Of a DNA stretch of 64,000 nucleotides, positions 7,693 to 15,939 are shown in pieces. Under the pieces are notes generated by a model. The model saw nothing but the letters and a program-made list of their open reading frames with translations, was not told the DNA's origin and made no database searches. The stretch comes from Rhodobacteraceae bacterium EhC02. GTDB taxonomy: Bacteria; Pseudomonadota; Alphaproteobacteria; Rhodobacterales; Rhodobacteraceae. Within the stretch, counting starts at the first letter, position 1. Each line of letters starts with the position of its first letter. The stretch is taken from positions 131,332-195,331 of the forward strand of contig LXYH01000034.1 in the NCBI GenBank assembly GCA_001650895.1, given 5' to 3'. The translations under genes and the position numbers were made by a program.

Positions 7693-8637
7693 TCATCCTT
7701 GAGTATGGGCAGCAACCGCTGCGACAACATCTTCGGGGGTGCCGATGGCGCGGCATTCGATGTCCCGCGCGATCCGTCGGATCATGCCGGACAGCGCCTT
7801 GCCTGCCCCCACTTCCCAAATCTCGGTGACGCCTGCGCCGGCCATCCACATCACGCTTTCGCGCCAGCGGACCGACCCTGTTACCTGCTCGATCAGCAGC
7901 GCGCGGATCAGGTCGGGGTCGCTGACCGCTTCGGCGCGCACATTGGCGACCAGCGGCACGACGGGAACGTTCAGCGTCACATCCGCCAGGGCTGCGCGCA
8001 TGACCTCGGCGGCGGGCTGCATCAGTGCGCAATGAAAAGGTGCGCTGACGGGCAGGATCACGGCCCGCTTGGCGCCACGACCGCGCGCGATCTCGACCGC
8101 GCGTTCGACGGCGGCCAGGTGCCCCGACACCACGACCTGCCCCGGATCGTTGTCATTCGCGGCCTGGCAGACCTGGCCTTGCGCGGCCTCCTCGGCCACA
8201 GCCCTGGCGCCGTCGAAGTCCAGCCCCAGCAAGGCCGCCATGGCGCCCACACCGACCGGCACCGCGTCCTGCATGGCGCGGCCGCGCGTGCGCAACAACC
8301 GCGCGGCATCCGCCACGCTCAGGGCACCCGCCGCAGCAAGTGCGGAATATTCACCCAGCGAATGGCCCGCCACGAACCCCGCATCGCTCAGTTTGACACC
8401 CTCGGCATCAAGCGCGCGCACAACGGCCATCGAGGTCGCCATCAGCGCAGGCTGCGCGTTCTGTGTCAGCGTCAGCTCGTCCTGATCGCCCTCCCAGATC
8501 AGGGCGGAAAGTTTTTCGCCCAGGGCATCGTCCACCTCGTCGAACACGGCTTTTGCCGCGGGATAGGCCTGCGCCAGGTCGCGCCCCATGCCGATGGCCT
8601 GCGCGCCCTGGCCCGGAAATACATAGGCTCTGCTCAT
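7693..8637 (-). CDS. fabD: Malonyl-CoA:ACP transacylase
   Basis: Transfers malonyl groups from CoA to ACP to supply chain extender. The 314-residue protein starts MSRAYVFPGQGAQ, the family start, which decided the start at 8637 over further in-frame upstream codons. The nucleophile Ser93 lies in G-H-S-L-G-E-Y-S-A-L, the active-site His in P-V-S-A-P-F-H-C-A-L-M, and G-Q-V-V-V-S-G is also present. It is first gene of the fabD-fabG operon; the 199-base gap to the divergent cytochrome b561 gene should hold both promoters. Confidence 0.96.
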   Translation of the reverse strand: MSRAYVFPGQGAQAIGMGRDLAQAYPAAKAVFDEVDDALGEKLSALIWEGDQDELTLTQNAQPALMATSMAVVRALDAEGVKLSDAGFVAGHSLGEYSALAAAGALSVADAARLLRTRGRAMQDAVPVGVGAMAALLGLDFDGARAVAEEAAQGQVCQAANDNDPGQVVVSGHLAAVERAVEIARGRGAKRAVILPVSAPFHCALMQPAAEVMRAALADVTLNVPVVPLVANVRAEAVSDPDLIRALLIEQVTGSVRWRESVMWMAGAGVTEIWEVGAGKALSGMIRRIARDIECRAIGTPEDVVAAVAAHTQG

Positions 8638-8836
8638 GCTGTCCCCTCCGTCATGCCGCATGAAGGCCCCCGGCCCTGTGCGGTCTTGTTCATCCGATCC
8701 GGCCCGAATACCGCGCCAAGGCCCTCTGCGCAACGCCCCAGCGCATTGCTGCACCAAGCCTGTGCGGCTGGGCAGATTGGCCCCGTGGACGCAACCGCCT
8801 AAGTTTCCACGACGTAACCAGTAAGAGGACCCCTCC

Positions 8837-10057
8837 ATGCCCCGCACCAACACGGCCGAGACCTATGGCAGCGTGACCAAGACATTTCACTGGCTGACCG
8901 CATTCCTGATCCTGTCCGCCATCCCGCTGGGGTTGATCGCCACAGACCTGGCGCATCGGATCGCAGCCGGCGAAACCGCGCTGATCGCGCAGACGACGCT
9001 GCTGTTTTCCCTGCACAAGACCATCGGGATCGCCGCGTTCCTCACGGCCCTTGGGCGCATCATTTGGGCGCTGATGCAACCGCGTCCGGGACTTCTGAAT
9101 GGCGCGCGAAAGGCCGAGGCGACGCTGGCGGGCATCGTTCACTGGCTGCTTTACGGGGCCATGCTGATCACGCCGCTGTCGGGCTGGGTGCACCATGCCG
9201 CAACCACAGGGTTCGCGCCGATCTGGTGGCCACTGGGACAGACCCTGCCCTTCGTGCCACAAAGCACGCTGGTCGCGGATGCCGCTGACGCGATCCATTT
9301 CCTGTCCTCGCGCGTGCTGATCGTTGCCATCCTGCTGCATGTGGCAGGCGCGCTGAAACACCATATGGTCGATCGCGATGACACGTTGCGCCGGATGCTG
9401 CCGCGCGCGATCGTGCGCCAAAGCCCCAGCACCACGCAACCGGGCCATGCGCTGCCGCTGCTGGCGGCAAGCCTGATCTGGGTTGGCATCATCTCGGCGG
9501 GCGCGGCACCCGCGCTGATGTCGGTCACAGCACCGGCCAGCCCTGCCCCGGTGGCGGCAGCCCCCGGCGACTGGCAGGTCCGGCAAGGCACGCTGGCCCT
9601 GACGATCCGCCAGATGGGCAGCCCGGTTCAGGGCGAATTCACAGACTGGACCGCACAGATCAGCTTTGCCGACGATCCTTCACAGCAGGTGAACGGCCGC
9701 GTCCGGGTCAAGGTCACGATCGCGTCCCTTTCGCTGGGCTCTGTCACGGGCCAGGCGATGGGCGGTGATTTCTTCGACGAGGCGACGCATCCGCGCGCCG
9801 TGTTCGAGGGCGACATCCTGCGCCGCGACGCGGGTTTCGTGGCAGACGGCACGCTGACGATCAAGGGAAATGCCGTGCCGGTCGCCCTGCCCTTCGATCT
9901 GGTCCTGTCGGACGAGCAGGCCCAGATGACCGGCACCTTGACACTGGATCGCCGCGATTTCGGCATCGGCGGCAGCGTGACCGAAGAAGGCACGCTGGCT
10001 TATGGTGTCGACATTGCGGTCAATCTGACAGCGCAGCGCATGGGGCCCGCCGACTGA
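8837..10057 (+). CDS. Cytochrome b561-YceI fusion protein
   Basis: A 406-residue two-domain protein. Residues 1-190 are a cytochrome b561/b6-like membrane domain: F-H-W-L-T-A-F near residue 17, L-H-K-T-I-G near 60, V-H-W-L-L near 100 and H-V-A-G-A-L-K-H-H near 170 give candidate haem His in four helices. A fifth helix (about 210-230) leads to a periplasmic YceI-like lipocalin domain (about 245-400) with F-D-E-A-T-H-P-R-A-V-F, L-T-I-K-G and D-R-R-D-F-G-I-G-G. YceI domains bind isoprenoid or other lipids, suggesting quinone handling coupled to haem (inference). A stand-alone YceI gene faces it across a shared terminator. Confidence 0.9.
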   Translation: MPRTNTAETYGSVTKTFHWLTAFLILSAIPLGLIATDLAHRIAAGETALIAQTTLLFSLHKTIGIAAFLTALGRIIWALMQPRPGLLNGARKAEATLAGIVHWLLYGAMLITPLSGWVHHAATTGFAPIWWPLGQTLPFVPQSTLVADAADAIHFLSSRVLIVAILLHVAGALKHHMVDRDDTLRRMLPRAIVRQSPSTTQPGHALPLLAASLIWVGIISAGAAPALMSVTAPASPAPVAAAPGDWQVRQGTLALTIRQMGSPVQGEFTDWTAQISFADDPSQQVNGRVRVKVTIASLSLGSVTGQAMGGDFFDEATHPRAVFEGDILRRDAGFVADGTLTIKGNAVPVALPFDLVLSDEQAQMTGTLTLDRRDFGIGGSVTEEGTLAYGVDIAVNLTAQRMGPAD

Positions 10058-10081
10058 CGCGACCCTGACCACCCGCCCATG

Positions 10082-10114
10082 AAAAAAGGCCGCCGGACAT
10101 TCCGGCGGCCTTTT
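10082..10114. terminator. Bidirectional terminator between convergent YceI-domain genes
   Basis: A perfect 14-bp inverted repeat (A-rich start, GGCCGCCGGA core) with a three-base loop CAT at 10098-10100. It is preceded by extra A and ends in T on the plus strand, so it can end transcription from both the fusion gene and the convergent yceI. Confidence 0.88.
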
Positions 10115-10137
10115 GCGTTGCGGGTATGGGGGACCGA

Positions 10138-10719
10138 TTATTCGGCGGCCTTCATCGCCTCGATCGAGATCTGGATCGTCACTTCGTCGCTAACGAAAGG
10201 TGCGAAAGCGCCGACATTGAAGTCACTGCGCAGCAGCGTGGTGGAGGCATCGAAGCCAGCCCAGGGCTGATTTGCCATCGGGTGATCACTTGCCTGGTTC
10301 AGCTTGGCATCCAGCACGACCGACTTGGTCACACCGTTCAAGGTCAGATCGCCGGTGATCAGGGCGGTGTTGTCGCCGGTCACTTCGATACCGGTCGAGG
10401 TGAAGGTGACCATCTCGTCTTCGGTCGCGCCGAAGAAATCAGCGGACATGAAATGCGCAAAACGCTCTTCCCAACCTGTCATCATCGACATGACGGGCAT
10501 CGACACGCTCACGCTGGAATTGGCGGGATCTTCCTGATCGAACATGATCTCGCCGGCAAACCCCGAGAACATGCCCCAGGTCGTGGAATAGCCGAGGTGG
10601 TTGTAGGAAAACAGGATCTGGCTGTGGCTGGAATCCAGCATGTATTTTTCAGGGGCGGCGAATGCCGGTGCGGCGGTCAGGGCAGCGGCAAGTCCGATTG
10701 CGGCGAGCGTGGTTTTCAT
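10138..10719 (-). CDS. Periplasmic YceI family protein
   Basis: Secreted lipocalin-like protein (193 aa) of the YceI family, which binds long isoprenoids such as polyprenyl quinones. A signal peptide M-K-T-T-L-A-A-I-G...A-F-A-A with cleavage near residue 21-22 is followed by the family start Y-M-L-D-S-S-H-S-Q-I-L-F-S-Y-N-H-L-G-Y-S. Later come F-F-G-A-T-E, L-T-L-N-G-V-T-K and W-A-G-F-D-A-S-T-T-L-L-R-S-D-F. An AAGGAG ribosome site lies upstream. The neighbouring b561 fusion carries a second YceI domain, so a shared lipid or quinone role is likely but unproven. Confidence 0.93.
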   Translation of the reverse strand: MKTTLAAIGLAAALTAAPAFAAPEKYMLDSSHSQILFSYNHLGYSTTWGMFSGFAGEIMFDQEDPANSSVSVSMPVMSMMTGWEERFAHFMSADFFGATEDEMVTFTSTGIEVTGDNTALITGDLTLNGVTKSVVLDAKLNQASDHPMANQPWAGFDASTTLLRSDFNVGAFAPFVSDEVTIQISIEAMKAAE

Positions 10720-10868
10720 CTGGGGTCATCTCCTTGAGGACGGGTTTTCACATCGCCTCAAGTTGCCGCCTTTTGCCCCGGCTACAACTCCGCATGAAAC
10801 CACATCCCCTGTGAGAAGATGAACAACCCTTCAGGTTGTCCGCCTTGCCCGGCGGGCGCCGGGCAGTT

Positions 10869-11384
10869 TCAGGCGGCCTTGACCTGCTGCTGGATCGCCA
10901 ACAGCTGGTCCCGGTCCATCCCCGACAGCTCCAGCAGGATCCGACCGCAGGTCCCGCGCAGCAGAAGCCGGTCCTCGTCGATCACGACCTCGGACAGGTC
11001 ATGCAGCGAAAGCCGCTGACGCACCCGGGCGATGCCGTCATGGCCCCGCCGGACATGGCGCAGTTCGCGGGCACGCTGGTCAAGGTGGATCTCGTCGCGC
11101 GCCGTTCTGCGACCGGCATGCAGCAGCGCCAGCCCAAGGCACATGAAGACCACCGACACACCGAGGCGCAGCAACATCATCTCGGCATCCCAGAGCGATC
11201 CCGACATCAGCCAGATACCGACCGCAGCCAGCATCAGCACCACGCCGGCGAAGCGCGACAGACCGGACAGGGCCCGCCATCCATGGCGCGGCGCCCTTTT
11301 TGCTGCGGCTCCGGCGCTGTGCGGGTCACCCGTGGCGGGCGACATGACAGATCCGACCGGCAAAACATCTGAAAAGGATACCAT
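10869..11384 (-). CDS. Two-helix membrane protein of unknown function
   Basis: A 171-residue protein I do not recognise. Two hydrophobic helices (about residues 45-62 and 70-90) are followed by a cytosolic tail of about 80 residues rich in Arg, His and Asp, ending L-L-R-G-T-C-G-R-I-L-L-E-L-S-G-M-D-R-D-Q-L. The tail looks like a small folded domain. The start at 11384 is supported by a strong GGAGGAAG ribosome site. It is divergent from the rpsF operon and not obviously in an operon itself. Confidence 0.75.
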   Translation of the reverse strand: MVSFSDVLPVGSVMSPATGDPHSAGAAAKRAPRHGWRALSGLSRFAGVVLMLAAVGIWLMSGSLWDAEMMLLRLGVSVVFMCLGLALLHAGRRTARDEIHLDQRARELRHVRRGHDGIARVRQRLSLHDLSEVVIDEDRLLLRGTCGRILLELSGMDRDQLLAIQQQVKAA

Positions 11385-11538
11385 TTCACTTCCTCCGTAC
11401 TACTTGACCATCCTTGGCGGCAAAAAAGGCAGCAGTACGGCACAAATCCGAAGAACTCGGGTCACGCCCCATGCCATGATGCAACCTTGGCGGTCGCCGA
11501 CCCGGCCACCCGCATGCACCGACAGGTCGCCTTGGCGC

Positions 11539-11567
11539 TTGCCACGGGCACGGAAGCATCGTATAGG
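11539..11567 (+). promoter_or_regulatory. Predicted promoter of the rpsF-rpsR-rplI operon
   Basis: TTGCCA (11539-11544), 17-base spacer, TATAGG (11562-11567). Transcription would start near 11574, giving a leader of about 97 bases before rpsF. Spacing and the TATAGG hexamer fit a strong housekeeping promoter. Confidence 0.6.
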
Positions 11568-11670
11568 CCGCCTTCCTTCCGCAGTTTCGTTGAACCGCGC
11601 AGTCTCTCGTGGATGGGTCGCGGAAGGATCGGCCCTCCTATGAAATGCGCTTGAAAAACAAGGAGTGCAC

Positions 11671-12114
11671 ATGCCGCTTTACGAGCATGTCTTCATTTCC
11701 CGTCAGGACCTGTCGAACACGCAGGCCGAGGGTCTCATCGAACATTTCGGCACAGTTCTGGCTGACAACGGCGGCACCGTCGTTGATCACGAGTACTGGG
11801 GCGTCAAGACGATGGCCTACAAGATCAACAAGAACCGCAAGGGTCACTATGCCCTGCTGCGCACCGATGCACCGGCAACCGCCGTGCAGGAGATGGAGCG
11901 CCTGATGCGCCTGCATGACGACGTCATGCGCGTTCTGACCATCAAGGTCGATGAACATGTCGCGGGCCCCTCGGTGCAGATGCAGAAGCGTGACGACCGC
12001 GACCGTGGTGATCGTGGCGACCGCCCCGAGCGCGGCGACCGTGGTGACCGCCCGGATCGTGGCGACCGTGGTGACCGTGGTGACCGTGGCGGTGAACGCC
12101 GCGAACGCCGTTGA
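11671..12114 (+). CDS. rpsF: 30S ribosomal protein S6 with Arg-Asp-Gly tail
   Basis: S6 of the small subunit central domain, partner of S18. The start at 11671 (MPLYEHVFISRQD) follows an AAGGAG site; an in-frame ATG two codons earlier is less well placed. Residues 1-105 are the normal S6 fold, with Y-E-H-V-F, W-G-V-K-T-M-A-Y-K-I-N-K-N-R-K-G and V-L-T-I-K-V. Residues 106-147 are a low-complexity tail of D-R-G and D-R-P repeats. A glutamate-rich tail is known on E. coli S6; this charge-alternating type is different. rpsR and rplI follow. Confidence 0.97.
   Translation: MPLYEHVFISRQDLSNTQAEGLIEHFGTVLADNGGTVVDHEYWGVKTMAYKINKNRKGHYALLRTDAPATAVQEMERLMRLHDDVMRVLTIKVDEHVAGPSVQMQKRDDRDRGDRGDRPERGDRGDRPDRGDRGDRGDRGGERRERR
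12001..12093 (+). repeat. Short tandem repeat coding the S6 tail
   Basis: Imperfect nine-base units of the form GACCGTGGT, with variants, encode the D-R-G/D-R-P run at the C-terminus of S6. Such in-frame 9-bp units can expand or contract by slippage without shifting frame, so tail length may vary among strains. Confidence 0.85.
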
Positions 12115-12143
12115 TCAAACGCCAGAACAAAGGACGCTAAACC

Positions 12144-12371
12144 ATGGCTACCAAACCGTTTTTCCGTCGCCGCAAGGTCTGCCCCTTCTCGGGCGACAAC
12201 GCACCCGCGATCGACTACAAGGACACCCGTCTGCTGCAGCGCTACATTTCCGAGCGTGGCAAGATCGTGCCGTCCCGCATCACCGCCGTTTCGGCAAAGA
12301 AGCAGCGTGAGCTGTCGCGCGCCATCAAGCGCGCCCGCTTCCTCGCCCTGCTGCCCTATGCCGTGAAGTAA
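12144..12371 (+). CDS. rpsR: 30S ribosomal protein S18
   Basis: S18 (75 aa), which binds S6 and 16S rRNA in the platform of the small subunit. The family core is clear: [10 protein letters not shown] near the N-terminus, [25 protein letters not shown], and [19 protein letters not shown] at the end. An AAAGGA ribosome site lies 10 bases before the ATG. It is the middle gene of the rpsF-rpsR-rplI operon, with short gaps to both neighbours. Confidence 0.98.
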   Translation: MATKPFFRRRKVCPFSGDNAPAIDYKDTRLLQRYISERGKIVPSRITAVSAKKQRELSRAIKRARFLALLPYAVK

Positions 12372-12383
12372 GGAGAAAAGCAG

Positions 12384-12968
12384 ATGCAAGTTATCCTTCT
12401 CGAGCGCGTGGCCAAGCTGGGCCAGATGGGCGACGTCGTCAACGTCAAGCCCGGCTTCGCCCGCAACTACCTGCTGCCCCAGGGCAAGGCGCTGACCGCT
12501 TCCGAGCGCAACATCGCCGATTTCGAAGCCCGCAAGGTGCAACTCGAAGCGCAGAACCTTGAGACCCGCAAGGAAGCCGAAGCCCTGGGCGAACGCCTGG
12601 CCGGTCAGGTCTTCATCGTGATTCGCTCCGCATCGGATGGCGGCGCGCTTTACGGTTCCGTCACGCCCCGTGACGCGGCTGAAGCAGCCGAAGCCGGCGG
12701 TTTCACCGTGGATCGCAAGCAGATCGTGCTGACCCGCCCGATCAAGGACCTGGGCCTGCATGACGTCAGCGTCACGCTGCACCCCGAAGTCGAAGTGACG
12801 ATCCAGTTGAACGTTGCGCGTTCCGCCGAAGAAGCCGAGCTGCAGGCAGCCGGCAAATCGATCCAGGAACTGGCCGCCGAAGCCGAAGCCGAAGCGGAAT
12901 TTGAAATCTCCGAACTCTTCGACGAGATCGGCGCTGCGAACGAAGACGGTGAGGACATGGGCCGCTAA
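12384..12968 (+). CDS. rplI: 50S ribosomal protein L9
   Basis: L9 of the large subunit, an elongated protein at the base of the L1 stalk. The start [25 protein letters not shown]-type N-domain with N-Y-L-L-P-Q-G-K-A is diagnostic, followed by the long connecting helix and a C-domain (L-Y-G-S-V-T-P-R-D). At 194 residues it is longer than the roughly 150 of E. coli L9, because of an acidic C-terminal extension ([10 protein letters not shown] and following), common in alphaproteobacteria. An AAGGAG site precedes it and a terminator follows at 13001-13031. Confidence 0.97.
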   Translation: MQVILLERVAKLGQMGDVVNVKPGFARNYLLPQGKALTASERNIADFEARKVQLEAQNLETRKEAEALGERLAGQVFIVIRSASDGGALYGSVTPRDAAEAAEAGGFTVDRKQIVLTRPIKDLGLHDVSVTLHPEVEVTIQLNVARSAEEAELQAAGKSIQELAAEAEAEAEFEISELFDEIGAANEDGEDMGR

Positions 12969-13000
12969 GGCTCATCTGTCGCAAGACACCTTACCCTGGA

Positions 13001-13031
13001 AACCGCGCAGGCCCACCCTGCGCGGTTTTTT
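13001..13031 (+). terminator. Terminator of the ribosomal protein operon
   Basis: An 11-bp perfect stem (13001-13011 with 13017-13027), five-base loop, then T through 13031. It is placed 32 bases after the rplI stop. Confidence 0.9.
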
Positions 13032-13072
13032 CATGCCCGGTTGCGACGGCCCGGTGGCGACGGCCCTGCCCG

Positions 13073-13489
13073 TCAGCCCGCGAAATTCTCGCCAAGGGGC
13101 AAGGGTGCGGTGCGGATCAGCCGACTGTCTGCCACCGCCGCCTGGCGATGCACCATGGCTTCGCGATAGTCCGGGTCCTTGATCATTTCGACAAAGGCCG
13201 CAACCGACGGGTATTCGGCAATAAAGCACAGATCCCATCGTTCTTCGGTCGGGCCGATCAACATCAGCTCCATCGCCCCGCGCCAGACGATCCGCCCGCC
13301 CAAACGGGCCAGCACAGGTGCGGCCCCCTTTCCATATGCGGCATAGGCCTCGGCCCCTGTGGCCTTGCGCCCATCGTCATAGCGGGCTTGCGCATGCAGC
13401 CGGACCAGGTTGATCATATGGATCGGTCCGGGCCTGTCGTTGTCCCGAAAGGCGCGAAAATCCTCTGCGGTAAAGCCTGTATGATCCAT
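13073..13489 (-). CDS. DUF1330 domain protein
   Basis: A 138-residue protein with a ferredoxin-like alpha/beta fold of the DUF1330 / dimeric alpha-beta barrel type. Typical parts are P-I-H-M-I-N-L-V-R-L near residue 22, A-Y-A-A-Y-G-K-G-A, L-G-G-R-I-V-W-R-G, and R-W-D-L-C-F-I-A-E-Y-P-S-V-A-A-F near 90 followed by D-P-D-Y-R-E-A-M-V-H-R. The start at 13489 (MDHTGFTAEDF) keeps this fold; longer in-frame codons upstream look non-coding. Substrate unknown. It stands alone, convergent with the ribosomal operon. Confidence 0.85.
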   Translation of the reverse strand: MDHTGFTAEDFRAFRDNDRPGPIHMINLVRLHAQARYDDGRKATGAEAYAAYGKGAAPVLARLGGRIVWRGAMELMLIGPTEERWDLCFIAEYPSVAAFVEMIKDPDYREAMVHRQAAVADSRLIRTAPLPLGENFAG

Positions 13490-13586
13490 CCGGGGCGCGC
13501 TCCTTGATCTGCAATCGCCCTCATCTGGCTGCAACTGCGGCACAGGGTCAAGGAAGGCCGTCGGATGCCACGCTTCCACCCTAATG

Positions 13587-13612
13587 AAAAGGGCCACCCC
13601 GAAAGGTGGCCC
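13587..13612 (-). terminator. Terminator after the trigger factor gene
   Basis: On the minus strand GGGCCACC, a six-base loop, GGTGGCCC and four T. It lies 43 bases after the tig stop. Confidence 0.75.
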
Positions 13613-13654
13613 CTGTTCCTGTGATCAGCGCCAAGGCGCTGACATGCGACGGGA

Positions 13655-14989
13655 TCACTCCTCGTCCAGCGCCTCGACGGCTTTCTGCAGATCGTCCTTG
13701 CTGACCTCTTTGTCGGTCACCGCAGCCATGCCGAGGATGTGGTCCACGACCTTGTCCTCGAAGATCGGCGCGCGCAGCTGCTGCTGCATCTGGGCGTTCT
13801 GCTGAATGAATTCGAAGAACTGACGCTCCTGGCCCGGATACTGACGCGCCTGCGCCATCACCGCCTGGGTCATCTCGGCATCGGTCACTTCGATCTCGGC
13901 CTTGCGACCGGTTTCGGCCAGAAGCAGGCCCAGGCGCACACGACGCTCGGCCAGCTTGTTGTGCTCGTCCGTCGGCTCGATCTTGTCGTGGTTGTGATCG
14001 TGCACGTCGGGGTTTTCCTCGTGCCACAGCTGATGCGCGATCTGGTTCGCCTCGGCCTCGACCAGGCTGGGGGGCAGGTCGAACTTGACCAGACCGTCCA
14101 GTGCATCCAGCAGGCCACGCTTGACGATGGCACGGGCGGCACCGGCATACTCGGCTTCCAGACGCTCGGCGATCTGACCTTTCAGGGCAGCCAGATCCTC
14201 GGCGCCGAACTTCTTGGCCAGTTCGTCATCGATGGCTGCGGCCTTGGGTTCCTTGACCGCCTTCACGGTGCAATCGAACACGGCTTCCTTGCCGGCCAGA
14301 TGGGCTGCGCCGTATTCATCCGGGAAATTGACCGTCACGGCCTTTTCTTCGCCGGCTTTCACGCCGACCAGCTGCTCTTCGAAGCCGGGGATGAAGGAAC
14401 CCGAGCCCAGGACCAGCGGATAGTCTTCGGCGGAACCGCCTTCAAAGGCCTCACCATCGACCTTGCCGACGAAATCGATCACGACCTGGTCACCGTCCTT
14501 GGACTTGGTGCCCTTCTTGCGATCCGCGAAATCCTGCACGGTCTCGGCCAGCGAGGCCAGCGCCTCGTCGATGGCCGCATCGTCGGCCTTGGCGACCAGA
14601 CGCTCCAGCTTCACGCCGCTCATGTCCAGCTCGGGGATCTCGGGCAGGGCTTCATAGGCCATCTTGACCTTGACGTCGTCGCCCTCTTTCCAGGTTTCGC
14701 CATCGACCATGGTCACCTGCGGCTGCAGGGCCGGACGATCGCCGGTGGTTTCGAAATGCTGGTTCATGGCGCCATCGACGCTTTCCTGCATCGCTTCACC
14801 CAGAATCCGGGGGCCGAACTGCTTTTTCAGCAGCGCCATCGGCACCTTGCCCTTGCGAAAGCCCTTCATTTCCACTTCGGGCTGGGCCTCGGCCAGTTTC
14901 TCGTTGACCTTCGCTTCCAGCTCTGCGGCTGTCACGATGATCTCGTATTCACGCTTGAGGCCGTCTTTCAGGGTCTCGGTGACCTGCAT
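13655..14989 (-). CDS. tig: Trigger factor
   Basis: Ribosome-bound chaperone and peptidyl-prolyl isomerase (444 aa). The N-terminal ribosome-binding signature G-F-R-K-G-K-V-P is at about residues 42-49. The FKBP-like domain follows (about 150-245, with [12 protein letters not shown] and [11 protein letters not shown]), then the helical C-terminal arms. The start at 14989 gives M-Q-V-T-E-T-L, the usual beginning; the in-frame ATG at 15043 would start inside the tRNA-Leu gene and is rejected. It lies immediately downstream of that tRNA on the same strand. Confidence 0.97.
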   Translation of the reverse strand: MQVTETLKDGLKREYEIIVTAAELEAKVNEKLAEAQPEVEMKGFRKGKVPMALLKKQFGPRILGEAMQESVDGAMNQHFETTGDRPALQPQVTMVDGETWKEGDDVKVKMAYEALPEIPELDMSGVKLERLVAKADDAAIDEALASLAETVQDFADRKKGTKSKDGDQVVIDFVGKVDGEAFEGGSAEDYPLVLGSGSFIPGFEEQLVGVKAGEEKAVTVNFPDEYGAAHLAGKEAVFDCTVKAVKEPKAAAIDDELAKKFGAEDLAALKGQIAERLEAEYAGAARAIVKRGLLDALDGLVKFDLPPSLVEAEANQIAHQLWHEENPDVHDHNHDKIEPTDEHNKLAERRVRLGLLLAETGRKAEIEVTDAEMTQAVMAQARQYPGQERQFFEFIQQNAQMQQQLRAPIFEDKVVDHILGMAAVTDKEVSKDDLQKAVEALDEE

Positions 14990-15013
14990 TCTTCTCGTCC
15001 TTTTCCATATCTC

Positions 15014-15098
15014 TGGTGCGGGTGGAGGGACTTGAACCCCCACGCCTTGCGGCGCCAGAACCTAAATCTGGTGCGTCTACCAATTTCGCCACACCCGC
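15014..15098 (-). tRNA. tRNA-Leu (anticodon UAG)
   Basis: On the minus strand GCGGGTG pairs with CACCCGC as acceptor stem, followed by the discriminator A and an encoded CCA (15014-15016). The anticodon stem CCAGA/TCTGG holds the loop TTTAGGT, anticodon TAG at 15064-15062. The long variable arm (GCGCC, AAGGCG region) and GGTTCAAGTCC T-loop are typical of a class II leucine tRNA. Length is 85 with CCA. Confidence 0.97.
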
Positions 15099-15357
15099 GA
15101 AAACCAAACGCAGGCAACCCCATCCGGAAATGGAGGCTGCCCGCGGTTCCGGCGCTGTCTAGCAAACCCTGATAAGGGATGCGAGAGGAAAAATCGCCTC
15201 TTGGCCAAGGTATCAAGGCCGGTCCGGGCCGTTCAGGCAAGGCTGTCCCGCACCGGGCCGATCCGGCGCAGGCTTTCGTCCGGGTGTTCCAAAAATCCGC
15301 AGGACATTCACGGCAAATTCACCTATGCTGCGTAAAAAAAGAAAACGAGCAGAGACC

Positions 15358-15450
15358 ATGAGACAGGACACCGCCCCGATGCCGGGACGCAGCAGCTTTG
15401 CATTCGAATATGCCTTGATCCGCAGGTTTTGCGGCGTGATACGCGCATGA
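15358..15450 (+). CDS. Possible 30-residue leader peptide upstream of the Hint gene
   Basis: A small open frame (MRQDTAPMPGRSSF to G-V-I-R-A) whose stop overlaps the start of the following gene as ATGA at 15447-15450. That overlap suggests translational coupling and is the main reason to list it. The upstream ribosome site is weak (GAGCAGAG region). I recognise no domain. It could be an untranslated leader. Confidence 0.35.
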   Translation: MRQDTAPMPGRSSFAFEYALIRRFCGVIRA

Positions 15451-15920
15451 GCATGGCATTCCCCCCACCCCTGCAAACGGCGCTGGTTGCCGGGACCATC
15501 GTGCTGACCGCAGAAGGTGCGATCCCGGTCGAGCTTCTGGGACAAGGCGACAGGATCATCACCCGCAACACGGGGCTGGTCCGCCTGTCGGGCATCGCCT
15601 TTCATCGGCGGGCCGGCGATTTCCTGACTATCGCGGCAGGCGCGCTTGGCCGCCAGATGCCGGGAACGGATACGATTGTGGCCACGGAACAGCCCATCCT
15701 TCTGCGCGGCCCCCTTGCCCTTGCCGCATCGGGCCAGTCATCGTGCATTCTGCCCGCGGGCGATCTGCCCCGCGCCTGCCCCGGATTGCCGGGGCTTGCT
15801 CTGTTGACGGGGATCGAGATGACGATGGTGCAGCTGCAGCTTGAAACCCTGCAGATCGTCTATGCAGACGGGCTGGAAACGCTCTGCGCGCCCATGTCCG
15901 ACGCCATGCTGGCGGCCTGA
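15447..15920 (+). CDS. Hint-domain-like protein lacking the splicing Cys
   Basis: A 157-residue protein resembling the Hedgehog/intein (Hint) module found in many Rhodobacteraceae. It shows A-G-T-I-V-L-T-A-E-G-A-I-P-V-E-L-L near residue 16, G-D-R-I-I-T-R-N-T-G-L-V-R-L and the later T-I-V-A-T-E-Q-P-I-L-L-R-G. In active Hint domains the first residue is Cys or Ser within C-F-x-x-G-T; here that position is Leu or Val and no nucleophile is evident. It may be structural or degenerate. Start at 15447; an upstream codon at 15429 is in frame. Not obviously in a larger secreted protein. Confidence 0.6.
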   Translation: MSMAFPPPLQTALVAGTIVLTAEGAIPVELLGQGDRIITRNTGLVRLSGIAFHRRAGDFLTIAAGALGRQMPGTDTIVATEQPILLRGPLALAASGQSSCILPAGDLPRACPGLPGLALLTGIEMTMVQLQLETLQIVYADGLETLCAPMSDAMLAA

Positions 15921-15939
15921 CGCGCGCGCAATCTGTCCC

